From Mesocentrotus franciscanus (lineage: Eukaryota > Echinodermata > Echinoidea > Camarodonta > Strongylocentrotidae), in contig CP137674.1 of NCBI GenBank assembly GCA_037976565.1, positions 6,739,789 to 6,803,788 of the forward strand: DNA of 64,000 nucleotides, in the 5' to 3' direction. Within the stretch, counting starts at the first letter, position 1. Each line of letters begins with the position of its first letter. The notes below the pieces were generated by a model, which was not told the DNA's origin, made no database searches, and saw only the letters and a program-made list of their open reading frames with translations. Positions 24,101-36,100 of the stretch are shown piece after piece. The position numbers were made by a program, and so were the translations under genes.

Positions 24101-27100
24101 ATTAATATTCAACTAACAACACTTTCGTGTCTTAAAGACAGTGCACATAATTATAGTTATGTGTATGGTAAACAAATGATTCATGCGAATGAGTTCATTA
24201 GACGATTTATCCGCTCTCGAGTAGAGGCTGTTTGCATCTAGCCTACGAAGCCGTCAGTTTGAGTACTATAGGTGCATAAACAGCTTCAACAAGAGCGGAT
24301 AAATCCAATAATGAATTAATGAAAACATGAAACATTTGTTTCATACAACTTAACTCCTAGATCCTTGTTATTTGAATTTAAAACTAATTAATGTTAATAC
24401 TATTTCGTGTCATTATTGCTGACGAATAAATCCCACGTTTGAAATCTACTTTAACGCGCACACAGATATAAGCACACTTACCTCTCATAGTGTTTAGGCA
24501 CAGTGCTACCCATGCACATAATAAGCGCATTGACGTCTAAGCGCACTGCTGCGCATCGCGTCCTTAAAAACTGTTGGATAGTACTGCAAACTATTGCACG
24601 CTTTTTTATGAAAAATGTGATATAGTTTCAGTAAATGAATCACACGTGACCTCGTATGACCATTCATTTTATCTCGATAGATGATAACCTTACACTTTTG
24701 ATATTTACAATCATAATCATTCGTTTTGATTTGGACAACTTTTCTACACATCTGAGAACCAACAGCCCGCACCTCATAGTACATGCATATAATTATGGGA
24801 CAATATCCCTTAGACAAATATTTACACGAGGACACCTCTATCCTCGTACTAGAACTGCCCTTAACCCTAATTCGTAGGTGAAGTTTCAGTCAGGAGATAT
24901 GGTAGCTGTGAGAGGATTTAGATATCTATGAATGCTAATTGTCTCATGGGTTGGAGGTTCATGCTGTAGGGTTGGTTGTTCGGATGTATTAATCCAGGGA
25001 TCGATGATTGTGAGAGGTTTAATATAGTTGTCTTGGTGCGAGGTGGTAGATGTCCATGTGATGGGCGTCCGAATGGTCCTCTTTGAAGTTGTCCCGATGG
25101 TATTAGTCGAGAGGAACACAGGACATTCCATGTCTCATATTCCTCAACAGTTCACGAAAATGACATGATTTTTTCGGCAGTTAGGTGACAACACCAAGTA
25201 TCTACATTTGCATATACCTGCCTAGTAAAACATTTGATGACCTTTGATTAATTGAGATTGTGTAGATTATAAATTATACTTTATTTGGGTTTACATTAGG
25301 GTTTTATGCAATTAAGATGGTTATTCTTAACTGTCCCATATTCTTGATCAATGATAACACCTCATTGATCTTCCCTTCTCATTTCGAATACACAGTTGTA
25401 CCTGTAGCACCGTCTGGAGCCGACAATCTCGGTAGAGAATTCGTGTTTGCCATCCCGCCAAATTACGTCGGAGATCAGAACCAACCTACGATCGGCATCG
25501 TTGTGGAGGCCATTTCAACCAACGTCAGTTCCGTTATGGTCAATGTGCCGTTGAGGAGTATGGTTTTCAATTTCACCCTTGAACCCGGATCAGCACCCTA
25601 TGATCTCGTGCTTTCTCCTGACCTTGCCACGACTGGGGTAGCAAGGGTAACGAACGCTACCGTTGTGGTGAGGTCCGATCAAGATGTCTCAGTGACGGCT
25701 TACAATATCAAACCTTATACCATGGCAATGTTCACTGTGATACCGACCAAGCATATGGGTAATGAATACTTTATCGCGACCCTTACGCAACCAAGTGGGG
25801 GTGTTGTTCTAATGTCTGCATTTAACGAACCGACTGAAGTAAAAATAGAATTGACCGGTAGAGTTGAATTTCGTGGTGAATGGCATTCACCGGGAAGTGT
25901 TATTATATGTACCTTGAGACCCTATGAAACATTACAACTTGAACCACTGCATGACGATATCATTGGAACAAGAATTACCGCCAATACGTCGATCGCAGTG
26001 ACTATCGGTGGCATTTGTTCAAACGTTCCTGATGGCGTTCCGCGTTGCGATCACATCGCCGAACAGCTAGTTTCATTTGATCGTTGGGGACGTTCATTTT
26101 TACTAAGCCCGTTCGTCAATCGACTGTCCGGATATCAATTCCAAGTTGTTGCCGGGAGAAACAATACAAGGGTATCATTGGGGACTCACGAAATAGACTT
26201 GAACATGGGGAGCACTATCTAGGAGATATGGCCAATCAGAGCATGACTTCAATATCAGCGACAAAACCAGTCATGGTGATGCAGTACTCGAAAGGTAGGG
26301 ACACAGACGGTAAGGCGGGAGATCCAGCCATGCTATTAGTCACTCCTTGGGAGCAATATGTATCGCGTGTGGAATTTCCTGTGTTAAACTTCTCCGCAGC
26401 AGTGATCTCCACAGTCTATATCGGTGTGATATCTGAATGCAATGCGACTCATAACATCGTGTTCGGCAACTACAAGTACGACGAGGTAAGATGTTTTGTC
26501 CCTTTTTAGTTCAATTCTACATACATTGTCTCTGCAGAGGAACGGGAAAGTTAGTCAGAGAGCTAGTTCCCTTGCCCAAACCATTCAGAACTACCACTCC
26601 AGGCACACCGACGAGACCGACCAACACCAGACTGACAATAATGTATACAGAACAGGGTTTTTTCCTCCTTACCTTTTCAGAGGGACTTTATTATTCCATT
26701 TCAAAATACAGACTATTTACAAAACAAGTAAAATGAAATATATGAATTATATACAAGATCAACATAATTCCTTAAAAGGGCCATTATAACATTTCCATTA
26801 CTTTCTTAACTTCTTCATTATCGAAGTATTTTATACTTTCTTTTTATTTCAAATAATATTTCAATGATGAAATAAAATTATTTATTTACCTCTTTGGATT
26901 GGTTTGTACTTCCCAAAGTTCCGCTTTACGTTATCTTTGTATATAACAAGTTGGGCATAATTTATCAAGAAATTAAGTAAAGTAAATTTTCTGTTATTTA
27001 TTTTATATCCAATCAATAACATTTTTATTTCAATTTCAATTTCTGTTTTAAAATTGAAATATATAATTCTTGAGATAATTTTCAGAAAACTCTTGTCTTC

Positions 27101-30100
27101 TTGCTATGAAATATAAAATGCTCAATATAATAGTTTCTTTTTCAAGACAAGTTTCACATTCGTTAGACTGTACGATTTTCGATATAAAGAGATTATCTTT
27201 AGAGGGCAATACCATATGAAATAATTATAAATTATATTGTTTGATATAAATTGTCTCTTATCTTATTAAATTTGAACTGAAATACATCTTTCCCAACAAA
27301 TGTTTCTGGTAGGCCTACAAAATTTGCCAAAAACAGAAACAAACTTTCTCTTTTTTCTTTTCTAACAATAAATTATAGTAACTTTTCGCTATATTACATT
27401 CAACGTTTATAACATCTAAAAGTTGTCTCAATGTCCCAACAGAGTTTACTTTAGAAAGAATAGCCACGCAATGGTCGGTTGGAGTAGATTCGGCGGTATG
27501 ACTGAAGTATTATAACCGCTAGTACCCTGATTACATTTCCTCGTAACGAGCATATATTATGTTTTAATCGCTCGTATAAATATCCTCCTCCCTTTATTTT
27601 CGTAAAAATTTCTTTAAATGCATCTTTTTCAATCCGCATGTTTACTCCTTTTCTTCCTACAAATTTCGATTAAAAACACGATAATGAATAACGGAAGATT
27701 ATTTCACCTATGTGATCTTTCCCGTATTGTTTAAGGTTGGGTGTTTTTCATATTTACTCAACTAATAGGTACCATGGCTCATCGAGTACGATCTCGTCAC
27801 CAGCGACAACCGACTGATTTGTAATCGTTGGGTGACCATAGAGGAAGGTAGTCACGTACTGAAAAGCGAATCAGCTACGCAAGTAACAGGTGCAGCAGAG
27901 ACAGTATTCACCGCTGTGGTTTACGGAGTTGGAGAGCGTATCGCTTACCTGTACAATGCAGGTTTTGGTCTGCAGCCACAAACGTGCACCGCTCTAAGTT
28001 CTGACCCAACATACAAGGAGATGGAAGTGTCGTGTGCAAGTCAGCGAAGAAGTAGGTCACGGTGCCTTAAAACGATCTATTCAACTGTAGACTCTATTCA
28101 CCCCTGCAAATTACCTGGGGGTGGTTGATCTTATACGGCAATCCAACCCTTGTAATAAATCCATTTGAATGAAAGCAGAAAAAACAGAGAAACAGAATGG
28201 CAAAAGCTTGAAATGAATCGGAATAATAATAAGAAAATTATAAATGTTTGAAATATGAGATCACTTCATCTATGCGAATCTCAAATTGGAATTTGGTCAG
28301 TGGATTGTGACGCAGTCGCGGATAACTCTCCCCTTTGACGTGCAGAAAAATAGCACTAATTTCTGTTTTTCCTAAATGCCTCCATCCTTGAGGCACCGTA
28401 TCAGGACAATTACCCCTGGACAATCAGCCCCAGGAACATTAGCTTCCCGAAAACTTCCCAAACGCCATAACCCCTCGAAAATTATCCCCGGAAAATAACC
28501 CCAAAGGACAACAAACCCCGATGATAATTACCCCCTTAAAATTACCCCTATATAGGACAAATATGCTCCCAAGGTCAACCACCCTGAAGACAAAAACATT
28601 CTCCCGAAAATTACCCCCCGCTCATTAAAGGGAAGTCCATCCTCAAAATAAGTTGGTTTAATGGGGGTAAATGTAAAGATTTGTCACGAATTTAAGGATA
28701 TTTCCTCTCCTCTGTTTCAGTTGACTGTTCTGGGAACAACCCATGTCAGAACGGAGGTACCTGTGAGAACAATGCATGTACATGTGCTGCGGTTTTTAAT
28801 GGTGTTTTGTGTAGTACAGGTATGGATATATGTTGTAACATATGCTAAGTGGCATCGGGATTCATCGTATACGTCAAATCATATTTTGGTTTAAAGGAAA
28901 TTAATCGTTACTTAAAGATACAAAGATTTCTTCCATGATACCGTCACATCGTGTCTTGAACCTTTTTATTTATTTCGACATCAACAGCATTAAAACATTC
29001 AACCCACCCCCTCCCATAAAAAGTAGTGGTATGAAGATGGCGGGAAATCCTACGAACTTTGTAATTTGACAGTCTTTAAAGACACTATGTCCTTTTGCAG
29101 CCAACATCAAATTCTGTAGAACTTTGCAGGAAGTATGAATATGTCATGTATGTCCTATCTATGAAATTTAAACGTTAGCAGTGTTCTAATATTCAAATTA
29201 TGCAAAGAAACCCGTTTACTTGCTAGACTTCACTGTCAGACACTATTAAGTGACTGATTGGATGTTTTCATCTTTGGTAATAACATACATAAAATGAGCT
29301 GTAAAGGGTACATGAGCATTTGTCTACATCAATAATCCACTTCTTGTAATGGCCAAACTTAAACTGATTGAATCTTTGCGCAGCATAAAACGTACGACCA
29401 TTCGGTACAATGGTCTGAAATATCAGACTATTACTTACTGGCTCTATAGCTCCTAAGTCGATTAGGCAACTAATAGTCGTTATTTTCCCACTTAGACATT
29501 TTCAACCCCCCCCCCTTTTTTTTTTTTTTAGGGAAGTTCTAAATTAGTATTGTCTTTCAAATGCCGTTGGAATTAAACCTTTTCATTTTTTTGGCCGGCA
29601 AATGGGACATAGTACCTTTAATGCATCATTCTTAAATTGTGTTTTCATCACCTAATATTTCTTTGACATTTTATTCTTGTCATTCAAGAATTTCGACTTG
29701 AACGGTGAATGTAAAGATTCGTCATGCATACAAGGACATTTTCTTTATTCTGTGCAGTTGACTGTTCTGGGAGCAACCCATGTCAGAACGGAGGTACCTG
29801 TGAGAACAATACATGTACATGTGCTGCGGGATTTAACGGAGTTTTGTGTAGTACAGGTATGGAAATGCATCTATATATTAACATACGTTAAGTGCTATCG
29901 GAATTCATCGTAATCGTCAAGCAATGTTTTGGTTTGAAGGAAATTAATGGTTACATAATGATAAAAAGATTAAGGTAATGTAATGCTCAATTCGTGACTT
30001 TAACTTCTTAAAACATTTGCAGATCATCTTTTAATCCCCTCCCAGAAAAAAATAAATGAAGAAGGGTGAAAAGTCTACCTACTTTCCCTTTCAAGGACCT

Positions 30101-33100
30101 TCAGTACACCAATCTTAAATTCCAAGCTTTTGGAACGTTTCCGTCGAGAATGGTGAATGTACAGATTCGTCATGAATTTAAGGATATTTCGTCTCCTCTG
30201 TTTCAGTTGACTGTTCTGGGAGCAACCCATGTCAGAACGGAGGTAACTGTGGGAACATTACATGTACATGTGCTGTGGGTTTCAATGGAGTTTTGTGTAG
30301 TACAGGTATGGAAATACATGTATATTGAAACATATGCTAAGTGCTATCGGGATTCATCGTATACGTCAAATCATATTTTGTTTTTAAGGAAATAACTGGT
30401 TAGTTCATGATACAAAGATTCCTACCATGATACCGTCATAGCGTGCCTTGACACTTTTATTTTATTTATTTCGACATCAACATTATAACATTCAACCCCT
30501 CATCCTGTAAAAGATAGTGGTATAAAGATGATGGGAAATCCTACGAACTTTGTAATTTGAAAGTCTTTGATGCATCATTCTTAAATTGTGTTTTCATCAC
30601 CTAATATTACTTTGACATTTTATTCTTGTCATTCAAGAATTTCGACTTGAACGGTGAATGTAAAGATTCGTCATGCATTCAAGGATATTTTTTTTATTCT
30701 GTGCAGTTGACTGTTCTGGTAGCAACCCATGTCAGAACGGAGGTAGCTGTGAGAACAATACATGTACATGTGCTGCGGGTTTCAATGGAGTTTTGTGTAG
30801 TACAGGTATGGATATCTGTTGTAACATATGCTAAGTGGCATCGGGATTCATCGTATACGTCAAATCATATTTTGGTTTAAAGGAAATTAATCGTTACTTA
30901 AAGATACAAAGATTTCTTCCATGATACCGTCACATCGTGTCTTGAACCTTTTTATTTATTTCGACATCAACAGCATTAAAACATTCAACCCACCCCCTCC
31001 CATAAAAATAGTGGTATGAAGATGGCGGGAAATCCTACGAACTTTGTAATTTGACAATCTTTAAAGACACTATGTCCTTTTGCAGCCAACATCAAATTCT
31101 GTAGAACTTTGCAGGAAGTATGAATATGTCATGTATGTCCTATCTATGAAATTTAAACGTTAGCAGTGTTCTAATATTCAAATTATGCAAAGAAACCCGT
31201 TTACTTGCTAGACTTCACTGTCAGACACTATTAAGTGACTGATTGGATGTTTTCATCTTTGGTAATAACATACATAAAATGAGCTGTAAAGGGTACATGA
31301 GCATTTGTCTACATCAATAATCCACTTCTTGTAATGGCCAAACTTAAACTGATTGAATCTTTGCGCAGCATAAAACGTACGACCATTCGGTACAATGGTC
31401 TGAAATATCAGACTATTACTTACTGGCTCTATAGCTCCTAAGTCGATTAGGCAACTAATAGTCGTTATTTTCCCACTTAGACATTTTCAAGCCCCCTTTT
31501 TTTTTTTTTAGGAAGTTCTAAATTAGTATTGTCTTTCAAATGCCGTTGGAATTAAACCTTTTCATTTTTTGGCCGGCAAATGGGACATAGTACCTTTAAT
31601 GCATCATTCTTAAATTGTGTTTTCATCACCTAATATTTCTTTGACATTTTATTCTTGTCATTCAAGAATTTCGACTTGAACGGTGAATGTAAAGATTCGT
31701 CATGCATACAAGGACATTTTCTTTATTCTGTGCAGTTGACTGTTCTGGGAGCAACCCATGTCAGAACGGAGGTACCTGTGAGAACAATACATGTACATGT
31801 GCTGCGGGATTTAACGGAGTTTTGTGTAGTACAGGTATGGAAATGCATCTATATATTAACATACGTTAAGTGCTATCGGAATTCATCGTAATCGTCAAGC
31901 AATGTTTTGGTTTGAAGGAAATTAATGGTTACATAATGATAAAAAGATTAAGGTAATGTAATGCTCAATTCGTGACTTTAACTTCTTAAAACATTTGCAG
32001 ATCATCTTTTTAATCCCCCCCCCCTCCCAGAAAAAAAAATAAATGAAGAAGGGTGAAAAGTCTACCTACTTTCCCTTTCAAGGACCTTCAGTACACCAAT
32101 CTTAAATTCCAAGCTTTTGGAACGTTTCCGTCGAGAATGGTGAATGTACAGATTCGTCATGAATTTAAGGATATTTCGACTCCTCTGTTTCAGTTGACTG
32201 TTCTGGGAGCAACCCATGTCAGAACGGAGGTAACTGTGGGAACATTACATGTACATGTGCTGTGGGTTTCAATGGAGTTTTGTGTAGTACAGGTATGGAA
32301 ATACATGTATATTGAAACATATGCTAAGTGCTATCGGGATTCATCGTATACGTCAAATCATATTTTGTTTTTAAGGAAATAACTGGTTAGTTCATGATAC
32401 AAAGATTCCTACCATGATACCGTCATAGCGTGCCTTGACACTTTTTATTTTATTTATTTCGACATCAACATTATAACATTCAACCCCCTCATCCTGTAAA
32501 AGATAGTGGTATAAAGATGATGGGAAATCCTACGAACTTTGTAATTTGAAAGTCTTTGATGCATCATTCTTAAATTGTGTTTTCATCACCTAATATTACT
32601 TTGACATTTTATTCTTGTCATTCAAGAATTTCGACTTGAACGGTGAATGTAAAGATTCGTCATGCATTCAAGGATATTTTTTTTATTCTGTGCAGTTGAC
32701 TGTTCTGGTAGCAACCCATGTCAGAACGGAGGTAGCTGTGAGAACAATACATGTACATGTGCTGCGGGTTTCAATGGAGTTTTGTGTAGTACAGGTATGG
32801 ATATCTGTTGTAACATATGCTAAGTGGCATCGGGATTCATCGTATACGTCAAATCATATTTTGGTTTAAAGGAAATTAATCGTTACTTAAAGATACAAAG
32901 ATTTCTTCCATGATACCGTCACATCGTGTCTTGAACCTTTTTATTTATTTCGACATCAACAGCATTAAAACATTCAACCCACCCCCTCCCATAAAAATAG
33001 TGGTATGAAGATGGCGGGAAATCCTACGAACTTTGTAATTTGACAATCTTTAAAGACACTATGTCCTTTTGCAGCCAACATCAAATTCTGTAGAACTTTG

Positions 33101-36100
33101 CAGGAAGTATGAATATGTCATGTATGTCCTATCTATGAAATTTAAACGTTAGCAGTGTTCTAATATTCAAATTATGCAAAGAAACCCGTTTACTTGCTAG
33201 ACTTCACTGTCAGACACTATTAAGTGACTGATTGGATGTTTTCATCTTTGGTAATAACATACATAAAATGAGCTGTAAAGGGTACATGAGCATTTGTCTA
33301 CATCAATAATCCACTTCTTGTAATGGCCAAACTTAAACTGATTGAATCTTTGCGCAGCATAAAACGTACGACCATTCGGTACAATGGTCTGAAATATCAG
33401 ACTATTACTTACTGGCTCTATAGCTCCTAAGTCGATTAGGCAACTAATAGTCGTTATTTTCCCACTTAGACATTTTCAAGCCCCTTTTTTTTTTTTTAGA
33501 AGTTCTAAATTAGTATTGTCTTTCAAATGCCGTTGGAATTAAACCTTTTCATTTTTGGCCGGCAAATGGGACATAGTACCTTTAATGCATCATTCTTAAA
33601 TTGTGTTTTCATCACCTAATATTTCTTTGACATTTTATTCTTGTCATTCAAGAATTTCGACTTGAACGGTGAATGTAAAGATTCGTCATGCATACAAGGA
33701 CATTTTCTTTATTCTGTGCAGTTGACTGTTCTGGGAGCAACCCATGTCAGAACGGAGGTACCTGTGAGAACAATACATGTACATGTGCTGCGGGATTTAA
33801 CGGAGTTTTGTGTAGTACAGGTATGGAAATGCATCTATATATTAACATACGTTAAGTGCTATCGGAATTCATCGTAATCGTCAAGCAATGTTTTGGTTTG
33901 AAGGAAATTAATGGTTACATAATGATAAAAAGATTAAGGTAATGTAATGCTCAATTCGTGACTTTAACTTCTTAAAACATTTGCAGATCATCTTTTTAAT
34001 CCCCCCCCCCTCCCAGAAAAAAAAATAAATGAAGAAGGGTGAAAAGTCTACCTACTTTCCCTTTCAAGGACCTTCAGTACACCAATCTTAAATTCCAAGC
34101 TTTTGGAACGTTTCCGTCGAGAATGGTGAATGTACAGATTCGTCATGAATTTAAGGATATTTCGACTCCTCTGTTTCAGTTGACTGTTCTGGGAGCAACC
34201 CATGTCAGAACGGAGGTAACTGTGGGAACATTACATGTACATGTGCTGTGGGTTTCAATGGAGTTTTGTGTAGTACAGGTATGGAAATACATGTATATTG
34301 AAACATATGCTAAGTGCTATCGGGATTCATCGTATACGTCAAATCATATTTTGTTTTTAAGGAAATAACTGGTTAGTTCATGATACAAAGATTCCTACCA
34401 TGATACCGTCATAGCGTGCCTTGACACTTTTTATTTTATTTATTTCGACATCAACATTATAACATTCAACCCCTCATCCTGTAAAAGATAGTGGTATAAA
34501 GATGATGGGAAATCCTACGAACTTTGTAATTTGAAAGTCTTTGATGCATCATTCTTAAATTGTGTTTTCATCACCTAATATTACTTTGACATTTTATTCT
34601 TGTCATTCAAGAATTTCGACTTGAACGGTGAATGTAAAGATTCGTCATGCATTCAAGGATATTTTTTTTATTCTGTGCAGTTGACTGTTCTGGTAGCAAC
34701 CCATGTCAGAACGGAGGTAGCTGTGAGAACAATACATGTACATGTGCTGCGGGTTTCAATGGAGTTTTGTGTAGTACAGGTATGGATATCTGTTGTAACA
34801 TATGCTAAGTGGCATCGGGATTCATCGTATACGTCAAATCATATTTTGGTTTAAAGGAAATTAATCGTTACTTAAAGATACAAAGATTTCTTCCATGATA
34901 CCGTCACATCGTGTCTTGAACCTTTTTATTTATTTCGACATCAACAGCATTAAAACATTCAACCCACCCCCTCCCATAAAAAATAGTGGTATGAAGATGG
35001 CGGGAAATCCTACGAACTTTGTAATTTGACAATCTTTAAAGACACTATGTCCCTTTGCAGCCAACATCAAATTCTGTAGAACTTTGCAGGAAGTATGAAT
35101 ATGTCATGTATGTCCTATCTATGAAATTTAAACGTTAGCAGTGTTCTAATATTCAAATTATGCAAAGAAACCCGTTTACTTGCTAGACTTCACTGTCAGA
35201 CACTATTAAGTGACTGATTGGATGTTTTCATCTTTGGTAATAACATACATAAAATGAGCTGTAAAGGGTACATGAGCATTTGTCTACATCAATAATCCAC
35301 TTCTTGTAATGGCCAAACTTAAACTGATTGAATCTTTGCGCAGCATAAAACGTACGACCATTCGGTACAATGGTCTGAAATATCAGACTATTACTTACTG
35401 GCTCTATAGCTCCTAAGTCGATTAGGCAACTAATAGTCGTTATTTTCCCACTTAGACATTTTCAAGCCCCTTTTTTTTTTTAGGGAAGTTCTAAATTAGT
35501 ATTGTCTTTCAAATGCCGTTGGAATTAAACCTTTTCATTTTTTTGGCCGGCAAATGGGACATAGTACCTTTAATGCATCATTCTTAAATTGTGTTTTCAT
35601 CACCTAATATTTCTTTGACATTTTATTCTTGTCATTCAAGAATTTCGACTTGAACGGTGAATGTAAAGATTCGTCATGCATACAAGGACATTTTCTTTAT
35701 TCTGTGCAGTTGACTGTTCTGGGAGCAACCCATGTCAGAACGGAGGTACCTGTGAGAACAATACATGTACATGTGCTGCGGGATTTAACGGAGTTTTGTG
35801 TAGTACAGGTATGGAAATGCATCTATATATTAACATACGTTAAGTGCTATCGGAATTCATCGTAATCGTCAAGCAATGTTTTGGTTTGAAGGAAATTAAT
35901 GGTTACATAATGATAAAAAGATTAAGGTAATGTAATGCTCAATTCGTGACTTTAACTTCTTAAAACATTTGCAGATCATCTTTTTATCCCCCTCCCAGAA
36001 AAAAAATAAATGAAGAAGGGTGAAAAGTCTACCTACTTTCCCTTTCAAGGACCTTCAGTACACCAATCTTAAATTCCAAGCTTTTGGAACGTTTCCGTCG

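Larger units (their letters stand above)
20713..28430 (+). repeat. Tandem duplication of the IgGFc module (about 3 kb each)
   Basis: 20713-23776 and 25253-28430 align along their full length, introns included. The main differences are the 27-bp minisatellite (three copies against one), a roughly 200-bp segment at about 28169-28365 present only in B, and scattered substitutions. Both copies run into the CGTATCAGGACAATTA element at their right end. Confidence 0.9.
28820..30805 (+). repeat. EGF higher-order repeat unit 1
   Basis: About 1,986 bp: S-type downstream intron with a TTAA element, then T, N and S exons. I set the unit from the base after one S-type (or S-like) exon to the end of the next S exon, because array junctions fall there. 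Confidence 0.9.
30806..32794 (+). repeat. EGF higher-order repeat unit 2
   Basis: About 1,989 bp, near-identical to unit 1. Differences are mostly homopolymer lengths (for example the C run near 32018) and a GTCTCC/GACTCC change before the N exon. Confidence 0.9.
32795..34779 (+). repeat. EGF higher-order repeat unit 3
   Basis: About 1,985 bp; keeps GACTCC before the N exon, as in units 2, 4 and 5. Confidence 0.9.

Noticed and set aside
24506..25131. Minus-strand frames of 109 and 81 codons between the IgGFc modules, considered as a separate gene
   Set aside because: No recognisable composition, no start or splice context, and no similarity to anything else in the window.
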